Shown here: positions 1-9,377 of the stretch, piece by piece
How the letters are laid out: every line of letters begins with the position of its first letter
Position numbering within the stretch: the stretch's first letter is position 1
From: Niastella soli
Lineage (GTDB): Bacteria > Bacteroidota > Bacteroidia > Chitinophagales > Chitinophagaceae
NCBI RefSeq assembly: GCF_017742245.1
Contig: NZ_JAGHKO010000002.1
Coordinates: 248,001 to 312,000, forward strand
DNA: 64,000 bases
Reading direction: 5' to 3'
Program-made: the position numbers and the translations under genes
The notes under the pieces: generated by a model
Told to the model about the DNA's origin: nothing
Databases searched by the model: none
Seen by the model: only the letters and a program-made list of their open reading frames with translations

Positions 1-1237
1 TTATAGTCAACAATATAATGCCGCCCACTATAAAGTTCCTGATCAGCCGCTGATGCCTGATAGCAGCCCTGGCCGACTGCAATGCTGTTTGCATTTCTTC
101 AAAAGCTATTTTAGCCTTTGTTGCCCGAAGATTGCTGCGATTGGTAAACGCATTGAGACTGTCGGAATGTTTGTGAAACAAAGTAGAATACAAGAACGCA
201 CTATCGATACGGCCAAGGCCACTATAGGCCGCGGCAATGCCTTCGGCCGCATTGGCGGCATACTCCATATTTATTATTTCTTGTGAAATAGCCCAGGCAT
301 AGGTTATTTTCCAGCAATCCAGGGCTAATGTAAATTGATGCCGGGCAAAATAGAGATTGGCAAGAGCATTATTGGCAAGGGCCACATTAAATGCATCAAC
401 TACCTGGCCGCTTTTTATGGCATATTCTCGGAGCATTGGAAGGGCCTGATCATATTTTTTTTGCAGCGCCAGGTTTTCTCCGATATCGCCATTTGCAATG
501 ATCAGCCATTTTTTATTAAAAGGATCAGAAGTTCCTCCTCCATCGGCTTGCAGCATCTCTGCAAGTTTTTTATAGTAGTGCAATGAGCTATCGTATAAGC
601 CCAGTTTTTTATAACAGGCACCTACGAGGTCCATTGTGAAGACGTCTTTACGTTTTACAGACAATACTTTCAGACCATATTGCAAACTTAACCTAAACTC
701 TTTTGTAATATATAAAGCTTTGCACATATCGAACCACCGGGTGCTGATATCCGGAAAATATTCAGCGCCTAACCGCTGTTGCAATTCAATCGCTTTAATA
801 CTGTAAAAGAGGTAGTCTTCAATCCAAGCAATGCGTGTACAATGTTCGGCATAGGCCGCATACACTTCGCTGAGCAATTGATCATCGTTTTCCTGGCTGG
901 CCAATTGTACAGCTTTCGTTATAAGGGGGATGCCGGCTTCAGCTCCCGGAACGTGATTTGCACATACAACCCACCATGGCTCTTCGAACAACATAAGACG
1001 TACCTGTAAGCGGGTATTCACATGTTTATCAAGGTATGCATGCATTTCTTGAATTACCTTTCTCCGAACGGAATCCGGCTGCTTCAAGTAATGATGAACG
1101 GTTTCAAGATATTTCCGGGTTTGCGAAGTATCGGAAATTTCCCAGGCTTTTATCAATGGCGTTATGTCAGCATCCTGAGCGCACACGTCAGCACAATTCA
1201 ATAGCAGTAATGCAATAAGGAATAAAAATGACTTCAT
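1..1237 (-). CDS. TPR-repeat signalling protein, partial (C-terminus outside window)
   Basis: An open frame runs from ATG at 1237 to the window edge, about 412 codons, with no stop. It begins with a signal peptide (MKSFLFLIALLLL..., likely cut near residue 21). A helical region rich in TPR-like units follows (for example 'SSLHYYKKLAEML' and 'NVALANNALANLYFARHQF'). At about residue 400 a hydrophobic segment begins ('NFIVGGIILL') just as the sequence leaves the window. An exported TPR domain followed by one membrane helix is the usual front half of Bacteroidetes hybrid regulators ending in a histidine kinase or a LuxR/AraC-type DNA-binding domain. The output domain is not visible, so that part is inference. 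The gene stands alone and diverges from the gene at 1732. Confidence 0.75.
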   Translation of the reverse strand, partial: MKSFLFLIALLLLNCADVCAQDADITPLIKAWEISDTSQTRKYLETVHHYLKQPDSVRRKVIQEMHAYLDKHVNTRLQVRLMLFEEPWWVVCANHVPGAEAGIPLITKAVQLASQENDDQLLSEVYAAYAEHCTRIAWIEDYLFYSIKAIELQQRLGAEYFPDISTRWFDMCKALYITKEFRLSLQYGLKVLSVKRKDVFTMDLVGACYKKLGLYDSSLHYYKKLAEMLQADGGGTSDPFNKKWLIIANGDIGENLALQKKYDQALPMLREYAIKSGQVVDAFNVALANNALANLYFARHQFTLALDCWKITYAWAISQEIINMEYAANAAEGIAAAYSGLGRIDSAFLYSTLFHKHSDSLNAFTNRSNLRATKAKIAFEEMQTALQSARAAIRHQRLIRNFIVGGIILLTI

Positions 1238-1731
1238 AGGGCTGTGAATTTATCGTATAAAGCAAAACCTGCTGACACTGCCTTAAAATTTAGCTTGCAA
1301 AATAAGGGATCATTGGGACAAACCGCCTGAAATAGCAATTGAAGTGGGTTTCTATTTTGGCAGACTAACTGTAAAAAGGGCCAGATGAGTTGAAACGAGA
1401 GGCACGCAAACGATTAATAACTAAAATACCACCTGTTGATGGTTTGGCATTTGAATCTGTAAGGTGAACTTCCCGGTTTGACTGTTTTGGTCTGGCGTTC
1501 ATTTAACCTTCATGGTGTCAGCCAGGATCTTCATAAAGAATCCACCCAACAACACTTGTTAAAATGATAAGGTTTGACTTAACCTGATCTCAACTCATCA
1601 TTCGCAGATATAATTTACATGCCAAACTTGCTGAACTAAATTTAGCACCTGCATGTACAAATTAATAAAATATATAGTGCTATTTTAGTTCAACAATAAG
1701 CTTCTCTGTTATTCTAACAACCTATACAATT
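1238..1731. other. Intergenic region between divergent genes
   Basis: These 494 bases separate two divergent genes and should hold both promoters, but I see no good TAnnTTTG match. A 28-codon open stretch at 1381-1467 (+) has protein-like composition but no start codon and no recognisable family. Nothing else stands out. Confidence 0.5.
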
Positions 1732-3807
1732 ATGCGATTCGTTATTGCCATTTTATTTCTTTTCTGCCCTTGCATTTTTTATGCGCAAGTAAAAATATCG
1801 CTGGAAAATTTCAGTAATAAAAATGGCACAGCGGCCATAATAAACGCAAACACATTATCGGTATCATGGCCAGCTGGCAATAACAAAACCGGCAAACTGG
1901 TTGTTGACGTTTCTTCTCAACAGCCCCTCTTCAAAAGCCTGGAATTACAAGATGGCAACAAAAATTATACAATCGCATCAGGTCTTGATCCGGTATTCCT
2001 GTTAACGGTTGGCAAACGAGATCTGGTGTCACAAAACGGTTGGAACATTTTCTTCGACAAAGTTCCCAACAAACCGTTTACATCAAACCTTGTTGAACTT
2101 CATAAACAGGCTGTCACTGTCACCAGCATCGGTACCAGAACTGTGATCAGCATCGATTCATTGAAGGCGCCTGATTTCACCGGTACCCTGGAAATAACTT
2201 TATATAATGGTAGCCCTTTGCTGAACATTGCTGCAATAATGTCAACCAATATTGATTCTACAGCTATCCTGTACGACGCAGGTCTGGTTTCAAAGACCAC
2301 ACCATGGGTAAAGATCGGTTGGAGCAACGTGCAAGGACAAATGCAATCGATGAAACCTGCCAGCCATGACAGTGCTGCCTCCTTGCAGGTAAAATACAGA
2401 AGTATAATTGGCGTAAGCAGCCATGGCAGCCTGGCAGTATTTCCGCCACCCCACCAGTATTTTTATCCGCTTGATGAAGCATTCAATTTAAAGTTCGTAT
2501 GGGCAGGTAATAATTACCGAAACCTGGTAAATGGATATGGTATTGGCATCCGGCAGGACCTCTATGGTGATCGACGGTTTGTACCCTGGTTCAATGCACC
2601 ACCTGGTACCAGGCAGCGATTAAATTTTTTTGTTTTACTCAACAGCGAAAACGAATCCAGTACGCTGGCAGCAATAAAACATTTTACAAACAACGATAGC
2701 TATCCTTCGCTCCCCGGCTATAAAACAATGGCAAGCCACTTTCATAATGAGTTTATCATGAAAGTAGTAATGGCCAATAAACCGGTTCCTGATACGCCAG
2801 CTTTCATCCACGTTTTCAGGCAAACCGGTATCGACATTGTTCACCTGGGTGAGTTTCATTACACAGCGCACCCAAAAGGCCCCGACAGCCTTAGATTAAA
2901 AGAATTACACGCCCTGTTTCAACAATGTGAAAGATTATCGTCAGATAAATTTCTATTGCTTCCAGGGGAGGAGCCGAATGAATTCTTTGGTGGACATTGG
3001 CTGCAATTATTCCCTAAACCTGTTTATTGGGTCATGTCCAGAAAAGACGGACAGCCATTTGTAACCAATGATGTCACTTACGGCAAAGTGTACCGGATAT
3101 CGAATGAGAATGAAATGCTCGACCTGTTGAAAAAAGAAAAAGGCCTGGCCTGGACAGCCCATCCGCGCACAAAAGGTTCAACGGGTTATCCCGACAAATA
3201 CCGACAGTCACCTTTTTTCAAGGATGACCATTTCCTGGGTGCAGCCTGGAAAGCTATGCCAGCCGACCTGTCACAGCCCATCCTCGGTAAACGTGTGCTC
3301 GACCTAATGAATGATATGAACAACTGGGGTAACCATAAAAAAGTACTCGCGGAATCGGACCTGTTTACCATTGAGCCGGAAAATGAAATGTATGCTCACC
3401 TGAACATCAACTACCTGAAAATTGACAAACTGCCTTATTTCAAAAATGGCTGGCAGGCTATTGTTGATGTGTTGCAAAAGGGAAATTTCTTTTCCTCTAC
3501 CGGCGAAGTGCTTATACCTTCGTTCACGGTAAATGGAAAGTCATCCGGCGAATCAATCTCCCCCAACAGCAAACAAACAACAATTTCATTCAAACTTAAA
3601 TGGACATTCCCCATGAACTACGCAGAGATCATTTCGGGAGATGGCGACAAGGTATATCGTGAACGAATTACCCTACAACATACCCATCCCTTTGGGGAAC
3701 AAACCTTCAATATACCTCTTGATCTTACCGGCAGAAGATGGGTGCGACTAGAAGCCTGGGATGTGGCTGCAAATGGTGCATTTACGCAAACCGTATGGGT
3801 AAGGTAA
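1732..3807 (+). CDS. Exported protein, possible CehA/McbA-like PHP-type hydrolase
   Basis: The product has 691 residues and a clear signal peptide (about 1-18, ending FYAQ). The first ~340 residues look beta-rich and have no family I recognise. The C-terminal half resembles PHP-superfamily hydrolases of the CehA/McbA kind. It has a His/Glu-rich strand 'HLGEFHY' near residue 371, an acidic 'PGEEPNEFFGGHW' near 412, 'WTAHPRTKG' near 474, and a terminal 'STGEVLIPSF' segment preceding an Ig-like end. The usual N-terminal HxH motif of PHP enzymes is not obvious, so activity is uncertain and the family call is an inference. No sorting domain is seen, so the likely location is periplasm or outer surface. 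It is a single gene and ATG 1732 fits the signal peptide. Confidence 0.5.
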   Translation: MRFVIAILFLFCPCIFYAQVKISLENFSNKNGTAAIINANTLSVSWPAGNNKTGKLVVDVSSQQPLFKSLELQDGNKNYTIASGLDPVFLLTVGKRDLVSQNGWNIFFDKVPNKPFTSNLVELHKQAVTVTSIGTRTVISIDSLKAPDFTGTLEITLYNGSPLLNIAAIMSTNIDSTAILYDAGLVSKTTPWVKIGWSNVQGQMQSMKPASHDSAASLQVKYRSIIGVSSHGSLAVFPPPHQYFYPLDEAFNLKFVWAGNNYRNLVNGYGIGIRQDLYGDRRFVPWFNAPPGTRQRLNFFVLLNSENESSTLAAIKHFTNNDSYPSLPGYKTMASHFHNEFIMKVVMANKPVPDTPAFIHVFRQTGIDIVHLGEFHYTAHPKGPDSLRLKELHALFQQCERLSSDKFLLLPGEEPNEFFGGHWLQLFPKPVYWVMSRKDGQPFVTNDVTYGKVYRISNENEMLDLLKKEKGLAWTAHPRTKGSTGYPDKYRQSPFFKDDHFLGAAWKAMPADLSQPILGKRVLDLMNDMNNWGNHKKVLAESDLFTIEPENEMYAHLNINYLKIDKLPYFKNGWQAIVDVLQKGNFFSSTGEVLIPSFTVNGKSSGESISPNSKQTTISFKLKWTFPMNYAEIISGDGDKVYRERITLQHTHPFGEQTFNIPLDLTGRRWVRLEAWDVAANGAFTQTVWVR

Positions 3808-4010
3808 GCTTACATTGAGACTTCAAATCACTAATGTAAGAGCCGTTCGCGGAGTCCTCCGGCAGATTGTTGAACCAATTAAAAGAATTCTTTAAGCGTA
3901 TATACCCGGTTTTCATCTCCGGGTACAAAATAATGTAAAATATCTTCTTTCAGCCATTTGAACATTCTTCTGATGATGTCAGAAGCTGCAGCCTCTGTAA
4001 TATTTTTTAC
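3782..4010 (-). pseudogene. Possible decayed gene fragment with a frameshift
   Basis: On the minus strand an open frame from 4010 reads '...SDIIRRMFKWLKED' and 'FVPGDENRVYTLKEFF', then meets TAA at 3879-3881 after a run of four Ts. Removing one T from that run continues the reading into 'NWFNNLPEDSANGSYIS' and on into the 3' end of the neighbouring gene. The residue composition (Trp, Phe, Pro, Asn) looks protein-like on both sides of the break. I do not recognise the family. It may be a remnant left by rearrangement, or chance. A weak inverted repeat (CTTACATT...AATGTAAG, about 3809-3840) overlaps the lower end. Confidence 0.25.
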
Positions 4011-4069
4011 TTATATTCGGCTACTCATAATATTAATATTAAACTTTTATTCTCTAAATACAATTGCAA

Positions 4070-5365
4070 ATGATACGAAAACTTATTGTATCACTTTTGT
4101 TTGTTTTCATTCTTCAAATAGTTAATGCGCAAAAAACTGCAACAATCGAGGATAGCATTACCAATTATTTTAATGAAATAAAAATTGCCACAAAAAAACA
4201 CACGCTGCTTTGGGATAAGAATTTATACGGCCCTATCCTTTTAGTCAATCCTGTCACAAGAATGGCCTATGCGAATGTTCCTGACTCTGCCGGCATATTA
4301 CAATCCAATGGGTCTGTTTATAGGGGCATTTTGCCGCTTAATATAAATATTGCCAATACTGCCATTCACTGGAATGGTAATGATTGGGCTATGATCTTAC
4401 TTCCCCATCTTCCCGAAACACAGCAGGACAGAATAAATTTAATGGCTCATGAATTATTTCACAGAGCACAGCCATCGTTGGGATTTAAACCCCATGATCC
4501 AATAAATAATCACTTGAATGAGAAGGATGGCAGGGTTTACCTGCGTCTGGAATTGGAAGCATTGAAAATGGCGCTGACAAGTACTACCATTTCTGAAATA
4601 AAAAAGAATATTACAAATGCTTTATATTTTAGAGAATATCGCTATTTAATTTATCCGGCGGCAGATTCAACGGAGAATATGCTGGAACTTAACGAGGGAC
4701 TTGCTGAATATACCGGCGTTATGATACGCGGCGGGAATAAAGTACAGATTATTGAACACTTTAAACAAAACATAAATGCCTTCTTAACAAATCCAACGTT
4801 TGTGCGTTCATTTGTGTATCAAACAATTCCTATTTACGGTTATATACTGCAGACTCAAAAAGAGCATTGGAATAAAGACATAAATGCAAACTCACACTTA
4901 ACTAATTATTTCATAAAAGCATTTGAAATATCATTCCCTGATAATTTGAAGAAGTCGGTGCTCACCCTATCGAATAAATACAACGGGTCTGCAATTATTG
5001 ATGAAGAAACAAAACGCGAAGAAAGAATAAAAAAACTAATAGCTGAATATAAATCCAAGTTTATTGAGCAACCACATTTTGAAATTCGGTTTGAGAAAAT
5101 GAACATATCTTTTGATCCACGGAATATGATGCCCATTGACGACAAAGGAACTGTTTATCCGACTATCAGAGTGACAGATAATTGGGGGATATTAGAGGTA
5201 AGCGATGGCGCACTTATAAGCGCGAATTGGGATAAAATTTCTATAACCAATCCAACAGAGCTGGATAAGAAAAATATAAAAGGAATTGGTTGGGTACTTA
5301 CGCTAAATGACGGGTACGCTGTAGAAAAAGACCCAGATGGGAATTATAAACTTTTAAAAAAATAA
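4070..5365 (+). CDS. Exported putative zinc metallopeptidase (HExxH)
   Basis: The product has 431 residues from the ATG at 4070. A TTG six bases upstream is also in frame, but the ATG gives a standard signal peptide (MIRKLIVSLLFVF..., ending NAQ). A zincin motif 'MAHELFHRAQ' lies near residue 126. About 80 residues later 'LNEGLAEYTG' could supply the third zinc ligand (Glu), as in gluzincins. The last ~90 residues look like a separate beta domain. I cannot assign a named peptidase family. It is a single gene with no sorting domain, so the periplasm is the likely site. A near-match promoter element (TATATTCG) lies about 55 bases upstream. Confidence 0.55.
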   Translation: MIRKLIVSLLFVFILQIVNAQKTATIEDSITNYFNEIKIATKKHTLLWDKNLYGPILLVNPVTRMAYANVPDSAGILQSNGSVYRGILPLNINIANTAIHWNGNDWAMILLPHLPETQQDRINLMAHELFHRAQPSLGFKPHDPINNHLNEKDGRVYLRLELEALKMALTSTTISEIKKNITNALYFREYRYLIYPAADSTENMLELNEGLAEYTGVMIRGGNKVQIIEHFKQNINAFLTNPTFVRSFVYQTIPIYGYILQTQKEHWNKDINANSHLTNYFIKAFEISFPDNLKKSVLTLSNKYNGSAIIDEETKREERIKKLIAEYKSKFIEQPHFEIRFEKMNISFDPRNMMPIDDKGTVYPTIRVTDNWGILEVSDGALISANWDKISITNPTELDKKNIKGIGWVLTLNDGYAVEKDPDGNYKLLKK

Positions 5366-5496
5366 GATCCGTCGTAAGTGTAAATAATAGTCCACAACTA
5401 CACTTTGTTCAGCTGTTTTATAAAACTGCGTCAAATCATTGGTTCAGTATGAATTGATACATAGAATATAGCATCGCATAAATGCAATTAAACAAT

Positions 5497-5526
5497 AAAA
5501 GGGAATGATCAGATCTGACCATTCCC
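5497..5526 (-). terminator. Intrinsic terminator after tRNA-Val
   Basis: A GC-containing inverted repeat (GGGAATGAT...ACCATTCCC, one G-U pair) spans 5501-5526. On the minus strand it is followed by TTTT (5497-5500), just downstream of the tRNA. Confidence 0.7.
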
Positions 5527-5531
5527 TTAAG

Positions 5532-5606
5532 TGGACTGCACTGGACTCGAACCAGTGACCCCTACTCTGTCAAAGTAATGCTCTAAACCAACTGAGCTAG
5601 CAGTCC
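5532..5606 (-). tRNA. tRNA-Val (anticodon GAC)
   Basis: Read on the minus strand, the 7-bp acceptor stem pairs GGACTGC with GCAGTCC. The D-arm holds AGTTGGTTTA. The anticodon loop TTGACAG gives anticodon GAC (valine codons GUC/GUU). The T-arm contains TTCGAGT and the discriminator base is A. The length is 75 nt. The 3' CCA is not encoded (CTT follows), so it must be added after transcription. The gene is isolated, with a terminator directly after it. Confidence 0.95.
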
Positions 5607-5690
5607 GGGAACACCGAAGATAAAACAGTCGCCCGCCTTCCCCAAATTTATTACCTTTAAGAAAAGCACTTCACCATTCAAGCCATATTT

Positions 5691-6548
5691 ATGAACCAGG
5701 AAATAATCAACCTTTTCGATGAGTATACCCACGTACCGCTTTCCCGCGATGAGTTCCTGCGCCGCCTTACCAAACTAACCGGTAGCCTGGCCGCAGCGGT
5801 GGCTGTACTGCCCATGCTGGAAGTAAATTATGCCCACGCGCATACGGTACCCCCGCAGGACGACCGCATTACCACAGAACGTATAACTTATCCCGGTGAT
5901 GATTGCACCATGAAAGGGTATGTTGCCAAACCTAAAGAAAAAGGAAAGTACGGCGCCGTAGTGGTCATACACGAAAACCGGGGCCTGAACCCGCATATAG
6001 AAGATATTACCCGCCGGGTAGCACTGGCCGGTTACCTGGCCCTGGCGCCTGATGCGTTATCACCTTCGGGTGGTACCCCCACTAATGAAGACGCTGCCCG
6101 TGACGCGATCGGTAAACTGGACGCTCAAAAAAATCTCAATAACTATATCAAGGCTTTCGATTACCTGAAATCGAGGGAAGATTGCAATCTCAAAACAGGT
6201 TGCGTTGGCTTCTGCTGGGGCGGCGCTATGGCTAATCAGCTAGCCGTTCATGTGCCCGAGCTGAAAGCCGCTGTTGCTTATTACGGCCGGCAACCCAGTG
6301 CCGAAGACGTTCCTAAAATAAAAGCTGCCGTTCAGTTGCATTATGGCGCCCTGGATGAACGCATCAATGCAGGCATACCCGCTTATGAGGATGCACTAAA
6401 AAAAGCAGGCACTAAATACGAACTGTACGTTTACGAAGGGGCTAATCACGCTTTCAATAACGATACCGCCCCTACCCGTTATAATGCGGCAGTCGCTAAA
6501 CTGGCATGGGAAAGGACGTTGAAGCTTTTTGGTGAGACTTTAAAGTAA
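5691..6548 (+). CDS. Dienelactone hydrolase family protein
   Basis: This 285-residue alpha/beta hydrolase belongs to the carboxymethylenebutenolidase (dienelactone hydrolase) family. An N-terminal segment 'RRLTKLTGSLAAAVAVLP' (residues ~24-41) resembles a twin-arginine export signal. The core begins near residue 60 with 'YVAKPKEKGKYGAVVVIHE'. The catalytic triad is visible: Cys near 175 in 'GFCWGG' (the family's Cys nucleophile), Asp near 221 in 'GALDERI' and His near 253 in 'NHAF'. Family members hydrolyse lactones or esters; the true substrate is unknown. It is a single gene. The sequence TACCTTTA about 40 bases upstream is a near match to the Bacteroidetes -7 element. Confidence 0.9.
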   Translation: MNQEIINLFDEYTHVPLSRDEFLRRLTKLTGSLAAAVAVLPMLEVNYAHAHTVPPQDDRITTERITYPGDDCTMKGYVAKPKEKGKYGAVVVIHENRGLNPHIEDITRRVALAGYLALAPDALSPSGGTPTNEDAARDAIGKLDAQKNLNNYIKAFDYLKSREDCNLKTGCVGFCWGGAMANQLAVHVPELKAAVAYYGRQPSAEDVPKIKAAVQLHYGALDERINAGIPAYEDALKKAGTKYELYVYEGANHAFNNDTAPTRYNAAVAKLAWERTLKLFGETLK

Positions 6549-6574
6549 ACTTTGATTAACCCGTAATATAGGTT

Positions 6575-6658
6575 GGTGAAATAGGAAGTAAGAAGTAGGA
6601 AATACAAGACTCGCGAATTTCTTATCTCCTACTTCCTACTTCTTAATGCTACATTTTA
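6575..6658. repeat. Inverted pair of 7-bp-period repeats (AGTAGGA / TCCTACT)
   Basis: Purine-rich 'GGAAGTAAGAAGTAGGAA' and pyrimidine-rich 'TCCTACTTCCTACTTC' blocks face each other across a ~25-base loop between two convergent genes. RNA from either strand could fold into a long imperfect hairpin, so it might act as a bidirectional terminator. Confidence 0.6.
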
Positions 6659-6661
6659 TGA

Positions 6662-7885
6662 CTACGATTCTTTTCTTCTTTCCATTTCTTTCTTGATCAA
6701 TCCCAATTCACGTCCCGTTTGTCCTGATACCGATGAATTCTCCTGCGCCCGGCGCATCAGGTAAGGGATCACATCCTTAATGGGGCCAAAAGGCAAATAC
6801 TTGCTTACACGGAAGGCGTTCTTTGCCAGGTTAAAAGTGATATTATCGCTCATGCCATACAGTTGCGAGAAGTGCACGTGTGGATGGTTGTGCGGTATCC
6901 CCTTTTTATCGAGCAACTCGGTTGTATATAAATTGCTGAACTCGTTATGCGATGCAACGATCAGCGCAATATGTTCGAGGTAATCAACGCAAAACTCAAG
7001 GGCTGCATTATAGTCGTGATCAGTAGCCTTTTTATTGGGTTGAATGGGCGATGCATAGTTCATGGCAGCCGCCCGCTTACGTTCTTTTTCCATATATGCA
7101 CCACGAACCAGTTTAGCGCCCAGGATAAAACCTTTTTGTTGAGCCGATGCAAAACTGTCTTTCAGGAATTGCAGGCGGTCGTGCCGGTACAGTTGAATGG
7201 TATTGTAGATCACCGTTCTTTTCCGGTTAAATTTTTCCATCATTTGCATGGTGAGCGCATCAACGGGGTCCTGGATCCAGCTTTCTTCTGCATCTATTAA
7301 AACGCCAATACCTTTGGCAGCGGCAGCTTCACAAATGCGAATGATCCGTTGTTCAACACGTTGCCATTCAGCCTTCTCGGCAGCTGTTAACACCTCGGTA
7401 TGCACTTTTCCTTCGAACCCACTTTTGGTGGTGGCGGCTGCATCCAGTTTCTCCAAGAGGGCAAACCGCGCCAAACCGGTTACCTTCACACTCATAAAGG
7501 GAATATTTGGCTGAGTAGCAGCATATTCAATCACTTTAATGAACTCTTCGGTACCGTGATCAAAATTCTCTTCACCTTCCATCCCTTCTACTCCATAATC
7601 CAGGATCACCTGCACATTGAATTGTTTCAGTTTGGCTGCTACATGAGCGGTTTCCTGCAGTGTTTCGCCCCCTACAAATTGTTCAAAAATGGTGTTGCGG
7701 ATCAGATTTTTTATGGGAAGTCCGGCTTTTATGGCCCAAGGGGTAATCCGGGTGCCCAGTTTTACCAGGGATTGGTACCCCATACTGGAAAAAAGGAAAT
7801 GGGCTTTTTTTAACTCCTTGTCTGATTTATAAGCAAATGCATTTTCAGTATTATCAAAAGATACAGCTACGGCGGTTTTTGACAT
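6662..7885 (-). CDS. Proline dehydrogenase
   Basis: The 407-residue protein matches monofunctional proline dehydrogenase (PRODH), the FAD enzyme that oxidises proline to pyrroline-5-carboxylate for catabolism. Family signatures are visible: 'KLVRGAYMEKER' (flavin/substrate-contacting strand), 'SHNEFSNLY', and near the C-terminus 'YLMRRAQENSSVSGQ', the conserved Arg-Arg/Glu-Asn region that binds the proline carboxylate. No aldehyde dehydrogenase domain is attached, so the second catabolic step must be encoded elsewhere. The protein has no signal peptide. The upstream TATCTTCG (about 30 bases before the start) is one mismatch from the -7 consensus. Confidence 0.93.
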   Translation of the reverse strand: MSKTAVAVSFDNTENAFAYKSDKELKKAHFLFSSMGYQSLVKLGTRITPWAIKAGLPIKNLIRNTIFEQFVGGETLQETAHVAAKLKQFNVQVILDYGVEGMEGEENFDHGTEEFIKVIEYAATQPNIPFMSVKVTGLARFALLEKLDAAATTKSGFEGKVHTEVLTAAEKAEWQRVEQRIIRICEAAAAKGIGVLIDAEESWIQDPVDALTMQMMEKFNRKRTVIYNTIQLYRHDRLQFLKDSFASAQQKGFILGAKLVRGAYMEKERKRAAAMNYASPIQPNKKATDHDYNAALEFCVDYLEHIALIVASHNEFSNLYTTELLDKKGIPHNHPHVHFSQLYGMSDNITFNLAKNAFRVSKYLPFGPIKDVIPYLMRRAQENSSVSGQTGRELGLIKKEMERRKES

Positions 7886-7972
7886 AGAACTAACGAATGT
7901 TAGGCGCGAAGATAATTCATTAGCGAATAATTTCTAGGGATCAGGATCATAATTGCCCATATTTAACACCGG

Positions 7973-7996
7973 TTATTAGGTTCTTAGGTTATTGAG
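7973..7996. repeat. 24-bp dispersed repeat, copy 1
   Basis: The sequence TTATTAGGTTCTTAGGTTAT and the next four bases recur at 48113-48136 with 22 of 24 positions identical. Both copies lie in the same orientation between genes. Confidence 0.7.
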
Positions 7997-8006
7997 TTCT
8001 TTGTTT

Positions 8007-8160
8007 CGCCCGCCGAAGCTTTGGCAAGGGAGGGGCGTATGAAGGCCGCGACGATGTATGCCGCGCAGAAGTGTATTTCCTATTGCCTACTGCCTATTGC
8101 CTACTGCCTTTTGGACGCCGCGCAGAAGCCCTTTGCCCTCTGCCTTCTGCCCTTTGCCTG
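8007..8160. repeat. GCCGAAGCTTT palindrome plus ATTGCCT/CTGCCTT heptamer repeats
   Basis: In the 323-base gap between the proline dehydrogenase and epimerase genes, 8007-8037 is an imperfect palindrome with the core CGCCGAAGCTTTGGC. From about 8082 short units ATTGCCT, ACTGCCT, TTGCCCT and CTGCCTT follow with a 7-base period. No coding potential is apparent. Confidence 0.65.
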
Positions 8161-8208
8161 ATTCTGCTGATTTTCCTGTAGCCCGAACCTTGTAAATTGC
8201 ACATTACT

Positions 8209-9309
8209 ATGAACATCCTACACACCGATATCTATAAGTTCAGCATCCCCATGCACCCTTTTACCATTGCCACCGGAACTATGCATTATGCGCAGAATAT
8301 TTTTATCAGGGTGCATACCGATGCCGGAGTATACGGCGTAGGCGAATGCTCTGCCTTCCCCATGATCGCGGGTGAAACCCAGGCTACCTGTTTTGAAATG
8401 GCAAAAGACTTTGCCGCCCTCTGGAAAAACAAAGATGCCAACGCCATAGAAGAAAGGTTACATGAGCTGCATAGTTTTACTGCCTTTAATGCCACCATTA
8501 AGAGTGCCTTTGATATGGCCTTATACGATCTGGCCGCCAAAGCTGCCGGAAAGCCGTTGTATCAGTTTTTGGGTGCAACCGGCAAAAAGGAACTGGAAAC
8601 CGATCTTACCATTGGGATAGATACGCCCGAACAGATGGCAGCCAAAGCCATTGACTTTGTAAAACGGGGAGTACGGATCATCAAAATAAAACTGGGCAAG
8701 AATGCCAAAGAAGATGTAGAGCGGGTTCGGATGATCCGCGAAGCGGCCGGCCCCACCATTGGCCTACGCATAGATGCCAATCAGGGCTGGAATTATGAGG
8801 ACGCCCTTTTTGCCCTCACCAATTTGGCACCATATAATATTCAGTTTTGCGAACAACCCATGCGGTATTGGGACGATAATAAGCTACCGGCGCTGGTTAA
8901 ACAATCCCCCATCCCCATTATGGCCGATGAAAGCGTTTTTGATCACCATGATGCCCAACGCATTATTTTAGCCAATGCCTGCGACTATGTAAACATCAAA
9001 TTTGCCAAATCGGGGGGTATCTGGGAAGCCCAAAAAATTCATGCGGTATGCAAGGAGCATAATATCCCCTGTATGATGGGCGGTATGCTGGAAAGCCGGG
9101 TTGCTTTGACGGCCTTTGCGCATTTTGCGCTGGCGCATGACAATATCGTTTTTTATGACATGGATACCTGTATGCTAGGGCATAAGACCGACCCCGTTAC
9201 CGGCGGCGTGCAATACAAAGGCTTTTTGCTGGAAGTACCGGAAACACCTGGTATTGGGGCTGATGCCAACGAATCTTTTTTACAAACCCTTGAAAAAGTA
9301 ACCGTTTAA
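8209..9309 (+). CDS. Dipeptide epimerase (L-Ala-D/L-Glu epimerase type), enolase superfamily
   Basis: This 366-residue protein of the enolase superfamily belongs to the muconate-cycloisomerase subgroup. ATG 8209 is preferred to an in-frame TTG at 8197. The catalytic lysine pair is seen as 'IKIKLG' and 'NIKFAKSGG'. The metal ligands are seen as 'RIDANQGW', 'FCEQPM' and 'MADESVFD'. The C-terminal 'YDMDTC' supplies the DxD motif that separates dipeptide epimerases from other subgroup members, because it binds the substrate amino group. The enzyme probably racemises the second residue of Ala-Glu-like dipeptides freed during peptidoglycan recycling. Exact specificity cannot be read from sequence. 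Confidence 0.9.
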   Translation: MNILHTDIYKFSIPMHPFTIATGTMHYAQNIFIRVHTDAGVYGVGECSAFPMIAGETQATCFEMAKDFAALWKNKDANAIEERLHELHSFTAFNATIKSAFDMALYDLAAKAAGKPLYQFLGATGKKELETDLTIGIDTPEQMAAKAIDFVKRGVRIIKIKLGKNAKEDVERVRMIREAAGPTIGLRIDANQGWNYEDALFALTNLAPYNIQFCEQPMRYWDDNKLPALVKQSPIPIMADESVFDHHDAQRIILANACDYVNIKFAKSGGIWEAQKIHAVCKEHNIPCMMGGMLESRVALTAFAHFALAHDNIVFYDMDTCMLGHKTDPVTGGVQYKGFLLEVPETPGIGADANESFLQTLEKVTV

Positions 9310-9356
9310 GCAACCGGACTTTTCAGGTTATCCTGGTTTTCTGGCCTAACTACCTA

Positions 9357-9364
9357 TATCTTTG
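9357..9364 (+). promoter_or_regulatory. -7 promoter element TATCTTTG
   Basis: It matches the Bacteroidetes -7 consensus TAnnTTTG, 13 bases before the ATG at 9378. Transcription would start only a few bases before the start codon. No clear -33 box is seen. Confidence 0.55.
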
Positions 9365-9377
9365 CGCAAAAAACTAA

